This document shows positions 22,734 to 33,743 of a DNA stretch of 33,802 bases, piece by piece. Source of the stretch: CAZMXI01 sp964570205 (GTDB taxonomy: Bacteria > Planctomycetota > Phycisphaerae > Tepidisphaerales > Tepidisphaeraceae); the NCBI GenBank assembly GCA_964570205.1, contig CAZMXI010000027.1, positions 1 to 33,802 on the forward strand. The letters are read 5' to 3'. Positions within the stretch are counted from its first letter, which is position 1, and each line of letters opens with the position of its first letter. The notes under the pieces were generated by a model. The model had not been told where the DNA came from. It did no database searches and saw nothing but the letters and a program-made list of their open reading frames with translations. Position numbers and translations under genes: made by a program.

Positions 22734-24269
22734 ATGCTCAAATCGCCATTTCTTGTCGCCAGCCTCCTTATCTGTATCGCCGCAACCGCGTCAGCCGCCG
22801 AGCCGCTGAAGTTCACCGCCCGTCATCGCGCCACCCAGCCGGGCAGCGATGAGCCCTATATCCGTGAAAAGCGGATCGAATGGGCGCCGGGGCAGACCGC
22901 GATCATCGTCTGCGATGTGTGGGATCAGCACTGGTGCGAGGGCGCCAATCGCCGCGTCGGCGAGATGGTCGAGCGCATGAATCGGATCATTGCAGCCGCG
23001 CGTGACCGCGGCGTCCTGATCATCCACGCCCCCAGCGACACGATGATGGCCTACGAAGGCACGCCCCAGCGCAAGCTCGCCCAATCCGCGCCGCCCGCTA
23101 AGAACACGCCGGCCGACATCGCCCGATGGAACACGCGGCTGCCCGACGAGCCCAAACTGCCCATCGACGACTCGGATGGCGGCTGCGACTGCCAGCCCAA
23201 GTGCAAGACCCGAATTGCCTGGAAAGGCCAGCATCCCGCCATCCCCATCGCCGAGGCCGACGCCATCAGCGACCAGGGCGTCGAGATCTGGAACCTGTTG
23301 GAGCAGCGCGGCATCCGCAACGTCATCATCATGGGCGTGCACACGAACATGTGCATTCTCGGCCGGCCATTCGGCCTGCGCAATCTCTCCCGATATGGCA
23401 GGAACGTCGTCCTCGCCCGCGACCTGACCGATGCGATGTACAACCCGCGCATGGCCCCGATGGTCAGCCACCGCCGCGGCACGCAGCTCGTCATAGAGCA
23501 CATTGAGCGGCACGTCTGCCCGACGATCCAGGCCGCCGATATCCTCGCCCCGCTGCCCGGGCCCGAGGCGCTGTTCATGATCGGCGAGGATGAGTATGAC
23601 ATGGCCCGCACGCTGCCGGAATTCGCCAGGAAGCGGCTTGAACCCCTCGGCATCCACTGCACGTTCGTCGTCGCTGACGAAAAAAGTCCCAATGACTTCG
23701 CCGGCCTGGAGCGACTGAAGAAGGCCGACCTGCTGGTGCTGGCCGTTCGCCGCCGCACGCCCACATCGCAGCAGATGCGCCTGATCCGAGACCATCTCGA
23801 CGATGGCAGGCCTCTGGTCGCCCTGCGCACCGCGAGCCACGCTTTCGATGCCACGCCGCCGGATGACCAGCACGCCGCCTGGCCGGATTTCGATACGCAG
23901 GTGCTCGGCGCTGACTATCAGAATCACTACGGCAACAAGCCGCCAGACGGACCGCGTACAGCTATTCGCCCCAACCCTCAGGCGCGAGCCCACCCGATTC
24001 TCGCCGCCACCGATCTTCAGGAGATGACCGTCACCAGCCACCTGTACCGCAACCGAAACCTCGCCAGGATCGCTGTGCCGCTGGCGTTCGGCAAGGTGGT
24101 CGGCCGAACGGAGGAAGAGCCCGTCGCCTGGACCCACCGCTACAAGGGAGGGAAGGTCTTCTACACATCACTCGGCAACCCGGATGACCTGCAAATCGCC
24201 GCTGTTCAGCGTCTGGTTGTCAATGCCATCCTGTGGGCTCTGGATGAGCCTGTTCACTGGAATCCCTGA
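22734..24269 (+). CDS. Secreted isochorismatase-like hydrolase fused to a ThuA-like domain
   Basis: The 511-residue product has a Sec signal peptide (residues 1-21). Residues about 45-262 form an isochorismatase-like cysteine hydrolase: IIVCDVWDQHW with D61, and GVHTNMCILGRPFG with the nucleophile C207. A local CDCQPKC cluster (151-157) is unusual and may bind metal or form disulfides. Residues about 276-505 resemble the ThuA/trehalose-utilisation class of glutamine-amidotransferase-like folds: EDEYDMARTLPEFA, LVALRTASHAF, GGKVFYTSLGNPDDL. ThuA-like domains in Planctomycetota occur near Gfo/Idh dehydrogenases and sugar catabolism. A TACATT box 6 bases before the ATG and lack of Shine-Dalgarno suggest a leaderless mRNA. 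The substrate is unknown. Confidence 0.85.
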   Translation: MLKSPFLVASLLICIAATASAAEPLKFTARHRATQPGSDEPYIREKRIEWAPGQTAIIVCDVWDQHWCEGANRRVGEMVERMNRIIAAARDRGVLIIHAPSDTMMAYEGTPQRKLAQSAPPAKNTPADIARWNTRLPDEPKLPIDDSDGGCDCQPKCKTRIAWKGQHPAIPIAEADAISDQGVEIWNLLEQRGIRNVIIMGVHTNMCILGRPFGLRNLSRYGRNVVLARDLTDAMYNPRMAPMVSHRRGTQLVIEHIERHVCPTIQAADILAPLPGPEALFMIGEDEYDMARTLPEFARKRLEPLGIHCTFVVADEKSPNDFAGLERLKKADLLVLAVRRRTPTSQQMRLIRDHLDDGRPLVALRTASHAFDATPPDDQHAAWPDFDTQVLGADYQNHYGNKPPDGPRTAIRPNPQARAHPILAATDLQEMTVTSHLYRNRNLARIAVPLAFGKVVGRTEEEPVAWTHRYKGGKVFYTSLGNPDDLQIAAVQRLVVNAILWALDEPVHWNP

Positions 24270-24297
24270 ACCGAAATGGCATGCACAAGCCCGGTCA

Positions 24298-25644
24298 TCA
24301 AGCCGGTTTGGTCTGTCCCGGCCGGGCCACCGGGTAGCTGTTCTGCGCATCCGGCCGCGCGGGAGCCGGTGAATCCCAGTTCATCTGATCCAGCCCCGGC
24401 GCCAGCTCGGAAGGAGAGTTCACGGCCTGATCCCAGGTGATCAACTGCCCGGATTCAAAGGCCATGCGCCCGATGATGCCGGTGACGCACGCCTTGGCGC
24501 ATCGCTCCGTTTCGTTATGTGCCTTGTTGTTGCGGATGGCGTCCAGCAGGTGGTCGAACTCGATCTGGTACGGGTTGCCGGGATCTTCGCCCTGCCACAC
24601 AAGACTCGCCTTGTTCTGGATGTGGCCCCTGTAGAGGCAAGGGCGCACCGACGAATCGCCGACGACCCCCAGCAGGGCCGACCCGCTGCCGCCGTGAATC
24701 AGGTCGGCAAAGAAGCCCCAGCAGCCGGCCATATGACGGCCCTGGGCCATCATTCGAGTGCCGTCGGCAAACTGGTATTCAACCGCCATGTGATCAAACT
24801 GCTGGTCGGGTTCGGTGCGAGTCTGACGGCCGCCCATGCCCTGGGCGGAAATCGGCCATGCATCCTTCGCCCAGCAGCACAAATCCAGGTCATGAATGAG
24901 CCAGTCGAGCATGAAGCTGCCGTTGAGCCAGGTGAAGCAGTTGTAGTTGCGGATCTGGTGAGCAAGCTCGCTCTGGCCAGGCTGGCGCGGCGCAAAGGGA
25001 ACCGGCTCGTGCATGCGGTACGCCCAGGAGGTGATCACCGGGCCGATCTGCCCGTCGTGGATGCGCGAAATGGCCTCCACCATAGCCGGGTTGTGCCGGG
25101 TCATCAGCCCTCCGGCGACTTTGAGGTTTCTGGCGGCTGCGGCCTCGCCCGCCTTCATGATTCGCCGCACCCCGGGAGGGTCAACACCGAAGGACTTCTC
25201 CATGAAGACGTGGCACCTCCGCTCCACGGCATACTCGAAGTGAAGCGGCCGGAATGCCGGCGGGGTCGCGAGGATGACCAGCCCGCCGGGGCCCAGCGCG
25301 TCGACGGCTTTGCGATAGGCGTCAAAGCCGACAAAGCAACTGTCTTCAGGAACATCGGCCCTGTCACCGTATCGCTGCTTGAGCGGCCCCCGGATCGCGT
25401 TGACACGGTCCTGAAACACATCCGCCAGGGCAACGACCTGCATAGGGCCCTTGGTGGTCAAGGCATTGGTCAAGGCCCCACCGCCGCGCCCGCCGCAGCC
25501 AACCAGGGCGACCTTGACGGCATCATTCCCGGCCGCATGCACCGCCGGCGCTGCCATCTGGCTCAGGGCTGCCCCTGCGACAACTCCAGCCGAGGTCTGC
25601 AGAAACTGCCGCCGCGTTGACTCGCGATCCCGCGCGTTCCGCAT
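24298..25644 (-). CDS. Tat-exported Gfo/Idh/MocA family oxidoreductase
   Basis: The 448-residue product starts with a twin-arginine signal (RRQFLQTSAG, residues 11-20), so it is exported folded with its NAD(P) cofactor. The Rossmann motif is VALVGCGGRGGG (45-56). The family EKP motif reads EKS (149-151), so the proline is missing; DWLIHDLDLCCW supplies the usual histidine of the active site. The ATG at 25644 follows AAGGAG by 7 bases; the frame is open much further upstream but crosses the divergent promoter. Substrates of such exported dehydrogenases are sugars or glycosides. Confidence 0.92.
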   Translation of the reverse strand: MRNARDRESTRRQFLQTSAGVVAGAALSQMAAPAVHAAGNDAVKVALVGCGGRGGGALTNALTTKGPMQVVALADVFQDRVNAIRGPLKQRYGDRADVPEDSCFVGFDAYRKAVDALGPGGLVILATPPAFRPLHFEYAVERRCHVFMEKSFGVDPPGVRRIMKAGEAAAARNLKVAGGLMTRHNPAMVEAISRIHDGQIGPVITSWAYRMHEPVPFAPRQPGQSELAHQIRNYNCFTWLNGSFMLDWLIHDLDLCCWAKDAWPISAQGMGGRQTRTEPDQQFDHMAVEYQFADGTRMMAQGRHMAGCWGFFADLIHGGSGSALLGVVGDSSVRPCLYRGHIQNKASLVWQGEDPGNPYQIEFDHLLDAIRNNKAHNETERCAKACVTGIIGRMAFESGQLITWDQAVNSPSELAPGLDQMNWDSPAPARPDAQNSYPVARPGQTKPA

Positions 25645-25689
25645 CGTGCACTCCTTGCCCAATGGGCGATGTGAAGGTGACCCGATCCG

Positions 25690-25735
25690 ATTATAACGAC
25701 CAACTCTTGATCCATGCTGCCCATGACGATAAAGT
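25690..25735. promoter_or_regulatory. Divergent promoter region of two oxidoreductase genes
   Basis: Plus strand: TTGATC (25707-25712), 17-base spacer, TAAAGT (25730-25735), serving the gene at 25808. Minus strand: TATAAT at 25695-25690 is placed to serve the gene starting at 25644, although its -35 is poor. Confidence 0.5.
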
Positions 25736-25807
25736 CGCGCTCGACCTGCCGGGTCGATTTCCCATTTCTTCAGCCGGCCAGGCCGTCTCGTCATCACAGG
25801 AGGCATC

Positions 25808-27208
25808 ATGTCCCAGCGGCACTCGCGGATCACTCGTCGATCGTTCCTCAGAAGAGCCGGCGCGGCTGGCGCAGTGGCCAGCCTTGCCCCGCAGATTCTG
25901 CCATCCGGCGCCCTGGGGGCGGCCAACGAGCGGTTGAGCATCGCACTGCTTGGCTCCGGCGGGCGCACGCGCCAGTTGCTGCCGTCCCTGCTGCGTGCAG
26001 GTGAGAACATCGTGGCCGTGTGCGATGTCAATCCATCCCAGATCGTCAGGCTGCGGCAGGCTGCCCAGAAAGTCCAGGCCGAAACCGCCGCCTCTGTGGA
26101 AAAGGCCACGATTTACGAGGATTATCGCAAGCTGCTCGATGCCGAGAAGTCGGTGGATGCCGTGGTCATCGCATCAGGGCAACGCTGGCACGTGCCCATG
26201 AGCAAGGCCAGCCTGCTGGCCGGGAAGCACGTCTTCTGCGAGAAGCCGCTGGCCCACAGCGTCATCGAGGCCCGCGAGATCCAGGAGTTGGGGCTCAAGT
26301 CCAAGCTGGCCCAGCAGATCGGCGCGCAGGGTGGCACGACAGACACCTTCCGCCGCAGCATGGAGGTCATTCAGGCCGGCCTGCTCGGCCCGATCCGCGA
26401 GGTTCACTGCTGGATTAACCGCGGCTTCCCGCCGAGCGCGCCGATCGACGGCAACGCCGACCCTATTCCCGAAGGGCTGAACTGGGATTTCTGGTGCGGA
26501 CCATCGCAACTCCTGCCCTTCAAACAATACTACCTGGGTGGCTGTCTGGCCTGGGGCCGCTGGCTGGAGTTCGGCGATGGGCACCTGGCCGACATGGGCG
26601 CGCACGGATTGAATCTGCCCTGGCGCGCGCTCAAGCTGGGCGCGGCCCAGCGAGCCTCGGTCGAGATTCCCGAACCGCTGAAGGACAGTTATCCGTCGGC
26701 CACAAAGTTCCGCTGGGATTTCCCGGCACGCGAAGGCTTCGATGCCGTGACCGTCTACTGGCACGATGGCCGGCAGGCCGGCCCACCGGAGGAACTGGGC
26801 AAGGAACTGGCCGCCACCTACGGCCGGGTGCCCGGCGATGGAGTGCTGTTCGTGGGCGAGAAGGGCTTGCTGCGCTCGGATGCATGGGGCGTGGGCGGCG
26901 TCATCAAACTCAAAGGCGAAGAGAAGTTCCGCGGCGTGCTGGATCACGCCGCCGCTAAGCCCATCCCCCTCACCCTGCCGCGGATGAACGGCAACCACAT
27001 GGGCGAATGGCTCAACGCGTGCCGCGGCAAGGGCAAGACATTCCAGGGCTTTGGCACGGCCGGCAGCGTTGCCGAGCTGGCCATGGTCGGCATCGTCGCC
27101 CTGCGCCTGGGCAAGCCCATCGAATGGGACAGCCAGAATATGAAGGCCAAGGGCGCCCTCGAGGCTGACCCATTCATCAATCGCCCGCAGCGAACCAAGT
27201 GGCTTTGA
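25808..27208 (+). CDS. Tat-exported Gfo/Idh/MocA family oxidoreductase
   Basis: The 466-residue product has a Tat signal (TRRSFLRRAG, residues 9-18). The nucleotide-binding motif is LSIALLGSGGRTR and EKP is intact at 145-147. DMGAHGLNL provides the usual catalytic histidine region. AGGAGG precedes the ATG at 25808 by 5 bases. It is divergent from the previous oxidoreductase gene, and the next oxidoreductase gene follows 200 bases downstream on the same strand. Confidence 0.93.
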   Translation: MSQRHSRITRRSFLRRAGAAGAVASLAPQILPSGALGAANERLSIALLGSGGRTRQLLPSLLRAGENIVAVCDVNPSQIVRLRQAAQKVQAETAASVEKATIYEDYRKLLDAEKSVDAVVIASGQRWHVPMSKASLLAGKHVFCEKPLAHSVIEAREIQELGLKSKLAQQIGAQGGTTDTFRRSMEVIQAGLLGPIREVHCWINRGFPPSAPIDGNADPIPEGLNWDFWCGPSQLLPFKQYYLGGCLAWGRWLEFGDGHLADMGAHGLNLPWRALKLGAAQRASVEIPEPLKDSYPSATKFRWDFPAREGFDAVTVYWHDGRQAGPPEELGKELAATYGRVPGDGVLFVGEKGLLRSDAWGVGGVIKLKGEEKFRGVLDHAAAKPIPLTLPRMNGNHMGEWLNACRGKGKTFQGFGTAGSVAELAMVGIVALRLGKPIEWDSQNMKAKGALEADPFINRPQRTKWL

Positions 27209-27303
27209 CCACCGGCGCAGACGAGTACGGCCGGCCGCAACATCGCGCCAGCCTTCCTGTATTAAGCGACAGAGCCAGTGCGCGCAAATTGTGCGCTGCG
27301 GGC

Positions 27304-27321
27304 GTGTGTCGGCACACTTTT
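27304..27321 (+). terminator. Weak terminator-like hairpin
   Basis: GTGTG-TCGG-CACAC followed by TTTT, in the 200-base space between two oxidoreductase genes. Stem of only 5 bp. Confidence 0.3.
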
Positions 27322-27408
27322 GCCGGTACAGTCCCGCATAGCCACAGGCTGACCAGCAGCCATGGCGCCCGACGACAACCATCAATTGTTCACCTGGAGG
27401 TCTCGTTC

Positions 27409-28716
27409 ATGCGCAGAAACGTATCCGTGAATCGTCGCCAATTCCTGAAAGGCGCGGCCGCTGCCGGCGCGGCGATGGCCTTTCCAACGATCATCCCCGC
27501 CTCAGCCCGCGGCGCGGATGGTCGGCCGTCGCCCAGCAACCGCATTACCATGTGCTGCATCGGCGTGGGCGGCCAGGGCCAGGGCAATATGGGTAACTTC
27601 CTGGGCGAGCGCGATTGCCAGATCGTCGCCGTCTGCGATGTCGATCGCAACAACGCCAACAATGCCAAACGCTCGGTCGATGGCCGCTATGGCAACAATG
27701 ACTGCCGTGCCTACAGCGACTTCCGCCAGGTTCTCAGCCGCACCGACATCGACACGATGTCGCTGGGCACCCCCGACCACTGGCACGCCATTCCTGCCAT
27801 CATGGCGGCCAAAAACGGCATGGACATCTACGGCGAGAAGCCCTTGAGCCACGACCTGCTCGAAGGCCGGGCCATGTGCAACGCCGTCAAGCAGTACGGC
27901 CGGATCTGGCAGACCGGCTCCTGGCAGCGCTCCGGCGGCAGCTTCCGCTTTGCCTGTGAACTCGTCCGCAACGGCCGGATCGGCAAGGTTCACACCGTCG
28001 AAGTCGGCCTGCCCGACGGCGGCGGCGGCGGCAGCACCGACTTCACCGATCCCCCGGCCAACATGGACTACAACTTCTGGATCGGCCCAGCGCCCTGGGC
28101 GCCCTACTGCAAGGACCGCACCCACTGGAACTGGCGCTGGCAGCTCGATTACGGCGGTGGCCAGATGATGGACTGGATCGGCCACCATGCCGACATCGCC
28201 CAATGGGGCCTCGGCACCGAGTACACCGGCCCGGTTGAGATTACACCCGTCAATTCCGAGTGGCCAAAGGAAGGCATCTGGGATGCCCCCACCAAGTACA
28301 AGTTCGAATGCACCTTCGCCAACGGCACCAAGATGATCGTCGCCAACGCCAGCCAGCAACCCAGGGGCATGGGCGCACGCTGGATCGGCGACAAGGGCTG
28401 GGTCTACGTCGATCGCGGCGGCTTTGATGCGAACCCCAAGAGCCTCCTGCAGGAAAAGATCGGCCCGGAGGAAATCAACCTCTACAAGACCCCCGGCCAT
28501 TGGCGCAACTTCCTCGACTGCGTGAAGAGCCGCCGCCAGACCATCACGCCGGCCGAAGTGGCTCACCGCTCGGCAAGCATCGGCCATCTCGGCCAGATCG
28601 CCATGACCCTCGGCCGGAAACTCAGGTGGAACCCTGATACCGAGACCTTTGTCAATGACGAGGTCGCCCAGCGCCTGCTTGGCCGAGCCAAGCGCGAACC
28701 CTGGCACCTGCTGTAA
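27409..28716 (+). CDS. Tat-exported Gfo/Idh/MocA family oxidoreductase
   Basis: The 435-residue product begins with a Tat signal (NRRQFLKGAA, residues 8-17). The Rossmann motif is CCIGVGGQGQGN (49-60), EKP is at 143-145, and DWIGHHADIAQW (255-266) carries the active-site histidine. A Gly-rich loop (203-208) precedes DFTDPPANMDYNFWIGPAPW, a phrase typical of the planctomycetal branch of these enzymes. GGAGG stands 9 bases before the ATG; the frame is open back to 27199 but that part is non-coding in character. It is followed by the HEAT-repeat gene after 65 bases. Confidence 0.94.
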   Translation: MRRNVSVNRRQFLKGAAAAGAAMAFPTIIPASARGADGRPSPSNRITMCCIGVGGQGQGNMGNFLGERDCQIVAVCDVDRNNANNAKRSVDGRYGNNDCRAYSDFRQVLSRTDIDTMSLGTPDHWHAIPAIMAAKNGMDIYGEKPLSHDLLEGRAMCNAVKQYGRIWQTGSWQRSGGSFRFACELVRNGRIGKVHTVEVGLPDGGGGGSTDFTDPPANMDYNFWIGPAPWAPYCKDRTHWNWRWQLDYGGGQMMDWIGHHADIAQWGLGTEYTGPVEITPVNSEWPKEGIWDAPTKYKFECTFANGTKMIVANASQQPRGMGARWIGDKGWVYVDRGGFDANPKSLLQEKIGPEEINLYKTPGHWRNFLDCVKSRRQTITPAEVAHRSASIGHLGQIAMTLGRKLRWNPDTETFVNDEVAQRLLGRAKREPWHLL

Positions 28717-28781
28717 GATCGGAGTCGACCGGAGCAGATCACGTTTTGACGCATCATTTCAGGTAACGAATGGTGATAGAC

Positions 28782-31296
28782 ATGAAACGAATACTCGCAG
28801 CTATCCTGGTCCTCGGCCTGCTGACTCCCGCCGTAGCGCGGGCGCAACAGGCCGGCAATGCTTATGAACAGCTCATCTCGTACAAGTTCGGCGCCAGCCG
28901 GGCGCCGCTGGCCGCCATCGAGGCGGAAATCCGCCAGGCCTCGGTCAGCCAGTACAAAGTCATCGAGGGCAGGCTCGTCGCGGCGTTGAAGAACGCGCAA
29001 GCAACCGCCGACGCCAAACGATTCATCCTGCGTCATCTGGCCATCGTTGGCTCGGCCGATTGCGTGCCCGCCGTCGCCCCTTATCTGGTTGACGAGCAGC
29101 TCAGCCATCCGGCCCGCATGGCCCTGGAAGTGATCGCCGACGAAGCCGCAGCCGCCGCTCTTCGCCAAGCCCTGCCCGCGGCCAAGGGGCAGGTGCTCGC
29201 GGGCCTGATCGGCTCGATAGGCGCCCGTCGCGACAACCAGGCCGTGCCGGCGCTCGCCAGGCTGGCGGGCAGCGTCGCCGACGAGCATGTCCCCTCGGTG
29301 CTGCTCAGCCTGGGCCTCATCGGCACCGAGCAGGCCGCCAGGGCGCTCGATGGCATCAAGACCGACCGCCAGGCCGCCCTCGCCGCGGCCAAGATCGAAT
29401 GCGCTGACCGCCTCGCCGCCGCCGGCAACAAGTCCGCCGCCGCGGGCATCTACAAGACACTCCTGAACGCCGAGACGACCACCGTTCGCGTCGCCGCACT
29501 CAAGGGCATGATCGGCTCCGCCGACCGCGACACCGCCGTCACCCTCGTCACCCAGTCGCTTCAGTCGGCCGATATCGCGGTGGCCAATGCCACCCTTGCC
29601 GCTTTTGGCAGCGCTGACAAGCCGCTGAAGGATGCCGTCGTCGCGGAACTGCCGGCCATGAGAAGCACTGCTCAGATCGCCCTGCTCGGCCTGCTGAGCG
29701 ACCAGGCCGATGTCGCGGCCCGCCAGCCCCTGCTGAGGCTCCTCCAGGCATCCACCGAGCAGCCCGTCCGCAACGCCGCCCTTGCCGCCCTGGGCCTTCA
29801 TGGCGAGGCGGCCGATGTCCCCATGCTGCTNNNNNNNNNNGCTCTCGCTGGCCACCAAGACAGGCGCCGATTCCGCAGCCGCTACCAGCGCCCTGGAGCG
29901 CATGGGCAAGGACGGCGTGAACGAAGCCCTCGTGAAAGTGCTGGAGTCGGGCGACGCCGCCAGCCGCAAGGTCGTGCTAGCCGTTCTGCCCAAGCGACGG
30001 GCCGAATCGGCCCTGCCCAGCCTCGTCAAGCTGCTGGGCGCGGCCGACAAGACCGCCGCAGTGGGCGCTGCACAGGCGCTCGGTGCCATTGGCACGGCTG
30101 CCCAGGTTGGCTCGCTGGCCGACGCGATCGCCAGCACCACGGACAATGCCCTTCGCTCGGAGGCGGAAAACGCCATCAGGAGCATCGCCGTTCGCGCCCC
30201 TGATCGCGCGGCCTGCGCAGCCGCCCTGCTGCCCAAGGTCCAGGCGGCTCGCTCCAGCGCGGCGCAAGCCTCCCTCATTCGGCTGATGCCCGCCGTGCGC
30301 GGCGCTGAGGCCCTCGCTGCTGTTCGCGAGGCCATGAAGTCCCAAAACACTGAAGTCGCCGACGCAGCCACCCGCGCCCTGTTCGACTGGCCCGACACCT
30401 CCGCCCGAACCGCCCTGGCCGAAATCGCCAAGGGCCCGCAGGCCAACTATGCCATCCTCGCCCAGCGGGCGATGATGCGGCTGGCGCGCGATGCCAAGGA
30501 ACGGCCCGTCGCAGAGCGCGTCGACCTTTACCGCGCTGTCCTGGCCTCCGCTGGGCGCATCGACGAAAAACGCCAGGCTGTCGCCGGCCTGGCCGCGTTG
30601 CCCAGCGTCGAGTCGCTCGGCCTGCTCGAACAGCAGCTTCGCACCGAGTCGCTCAAGAACGAGGCCGCCGCCGCGGTCATCCAACTCGCCCGGCAGCTCG
30701 CCGCCATCAACAACGCCCGAGCCAAGTCCGCGCTCTCGAACTTGCGCACGCTCGTCAGCGGCAACCTTCAGCAGCAGGTCGATGAAGCCCTCAAGGCCGT
30801 CGAAAACGCCGGCCAGACCGACGGCTACATCGTCGCCTGGCTCCTGGCCGGGCCTTACGAACCCGATGGCAAGGACCTGTTCGAAAACGCCTACCCACCC
30901 GAACGGCCCAACGCCGCCGCCAACTGGCGCCCCGTCGCCGCCACCGCCACCTCCGGCCCGCGCCTCATCGAGCTGAACAAGGTCCTCGGCGGCAACGACC
31001 GCGTCGCTTACCTCAAGACCACCATTAACTCCGCCACCGACCAGGAAGTCCTCCTCGAGGTCGGCAGCGACGATGGCGTGAAGATCTGGCTGAACAGCCG
31101 GGTCATCCACGCCAACAACGCCACCCGGCCATGCACGCCGGGCTCGGACAAGGTGAAGGCCAGCCTCAGGAAGGGCGAAAATGTCCTGCTGGTGAAAGTC
31201 GTCCAGGGCGGCGGCGAATGGGCCGCGGTTGTCCGCGTCCGCGCCACCGATGGCGGCGAACCGGTCGGCCTGACCATCGCCGTTCCCGAGAAGTAG
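28782..31296 (+). CDS. Large secreted HEAT-repeat protein, interrupted by an assembly gap
   Basis: Two open frames before and after the 10-N run encode the two halves of one protein of about 840 residues. The N-terminal half has a signal peptide (MKRILAAILVLGLLTPAVARA) and Ala-rich HEAT-like helices; the same kind of helical repeats continues after the gap. The last 180 residues form a different domain (YIVAWLLAGPYEPDGKDLFE; LLEVGSDDGVKIWLNSRV) seen at the C-terminus of many planctomycetal secreted proteins. The frame shifts across the gap only because 10 is not a multiple of 3; the true gap length should be a multiple of 3. Start is 28782 (GGTGAT upstream) or 28770. It follows a Gfo/Idh gene and is probably expressed with it. 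HEAT arrays serve protein contacts; the partner is unknown. Confidence 0.85.
29831..29840. other. Assembly gap (10 N)
   Basis: Ten undetermined bases inside a repetitive Ala-rich coding region, a likely place for an assembler to join contigs. Confidence 0.98.
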
Positions 31297-31318
31297 CCGC
31301 TTCGGCTTCCCTCTATCC

Positions 31319-31357
31319 GGCCGCTGCGGCCCGCAAAGCCGCGGCGGCCTTTCATTT
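31319..31357 (+). terminator. Rho-independent terminator after the HEAT-repeat gene
   Basis: GGCCGCTGCGG (31319-31329) pairs with CCGCGGCGGCC (31339-31349) with one G-T wobble, 9-base loop, then TTTCATTT. Confidence 0.8.
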
Positions 31358-31438
31358 GGGCTCGTCCGCGATGCGTTTCAAATCGTCTGAAACTTCCGAC
31401 GCCCCGGCCTGCTGCTTCCCCGCGCGCCCCGACCGCCC

Positions 31439-31444
31439 TAAACT
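31439..31444 (+). promoter_or_regulatory. -10 element close to the mqnC start
   Basis: TAAACT ends 9 bases before the ATG at 31454. At -35, TTCCCC (31416-31421, 17-base spacing) is a weak match. No Shine-Dalgarno sequence. Confidence 0.4.
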
Positions 31445-31453
31445 CATCTGGCC

Positions 31454-32854
<1,401 letters not shown>

Positions 32855-32937
32855 GTCCGCGCATTTGGCACATCCTCTCCGCCTTGCCTATCCCGCATAT
32901 CCATCTGTTAATAAATGACTTATATCCAATACACGTT

Positions 32938-32966
32938 TTGACGGCCCGCCGAAGCTGGGGTATGTT
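32938..32966 (+). promoter_or_regulatory. Promoter of the VPLP-CTERM gene
   Basis: TTGACG (32938-32943), 17-base spacer, TATGTT (32961-32966), with about 75 bases of leader. The words CACGTTTTGACG also occur at 28742-28751 upstream of the HEAT-repeat gene. Confidence 0.65.
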
Positions 32967-33048
32967 CTCACCATCGTTCAGGGGGCGTTTGAGTACGGTC
33001 GGGCGTGCCGAGTTTGTTCTGACTGTTCGCGAGAACAGGAGGGTTCGT

Positions 33049-33660
33049 ATGAATCTGCGTAGTGTCGTTGCAGCATGTGTCGTCGCAGTTGCTTTGGCGG
33101 GCACCGCCTCCGCCAATGTCGTCTTCTACGATAATTTCGATTCTTACAACGGCGGTGCTGGCCAAACGAATTTCAGCAACTTCGGCGGAACCTGGACCGT
33201 GAAGAACGGCACCGTTGACCTCATCGGCAATGGGTTGCATGACTTCCTGCAGGGCAACGGCCTTTACATCGATCTCGATGGTTCCAGTTACGACGCAGGC
33301 GAGTTCGTCTCCAAGACACTGAACCTCGCCCCGGGCTCGTACGAGTTGCGGTTTGACCTCGCGGGCAACCACCGCAACAGCACCGACAGCGCCACCGCGA
33401 CCGTCACCGTCGGCATCGCGTCCGTCTCCGCCAACTACACCCTGGTGTCCAGCGCCCCGTTCCAGCAGATGGTGATTCCTTTCACCGTCAGCGGGATCGA
33501 TCCGGTCACCCTGAGCTTCCAGGCTCAGAGCAATGACAATATCGGGCTGTTGCTCGACAACGTCGAAGTGGCCGCCGTGCCCCTGCCGGCCGCCTCGTGG
33601 GCCGGCCTTGGCCTGATCGGCATCCTTGCCGTCGCCAAGCGCCTCCGCCACCGGGCATAA
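33049..33660 (+). CDS. Secreted protein with VPLP-CTERM sorting tail
   Basis: The 203-residue product has a Sec signal peptide (MNLRSVVAACVVAVALAGTA, cleavage near residue 22). The central part is a beta-rich, lectin-like domain starting VFYDNFDSY and containing YIDLDGSSYDAGEFVSKTLNL. The C-terminus VPLPAASWAGLGLIGILAVA plus KRLRHRA is a VPLP-type PEP-CTERM sorting signal. AGGAGGG lies 6 bases before the ATG at 33049. A promoter and a terminator flank it, so it is a single-gene unit. Ligand and function unknown. Confidence 0.9.
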   Translation: MNLRSVVAACVVAVALAGTASANVVFYDNFDSYNGGAGQTNFSNFGGTWTVKNGTVDLIGNGLHDFLQGNGLYIDLDGSSYDAGEFVSKTLNLAPGSYELRFDLAGNHRNSTDSATATVTVGIASVSANYTLVSSAPFQQMVIPFTVSGIDPVTLSFQAQSNDNIGLLLDNVEVAAVPLPAASWAGLGLIGILAVAKRLRHRA

Positions 33661-33686
33661 CAACAACGCCTGACCCATCACAAGCC

Positions 33687-33725
33687 AAAGGCGCCGAGGA
33701 TCGATCCTCGGCGCCTTTTGTTTTC
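33687..33725. terminator. Strong bidirectional terminator
   Basis: A perfect 32-base palindrome (33687-33718, 16-base arms; core GGCGCCGAGGATC and its complement) ends in TTT and continues as TGTTTT. On the minus strand the palindrome also ends in TTT, so it may also serve the convergent partial gene to its right. Confidence 0.9.
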
Positions 33726-33743
33726 GGCTGGGCCTGATCGGTT

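Noticed and set aside
22791..24137. 448-codon minus-strand open frame
   Set aside because: Antisense to the isochorismatase-ThuA gene; no domain-like content.
28563..30446. 627-codon minus-strand open frame spanning the N gap
   Set aside because: Antisense to the HEAT-repeat gene; Ala/Gly-rich shadow in high-GC repeats.
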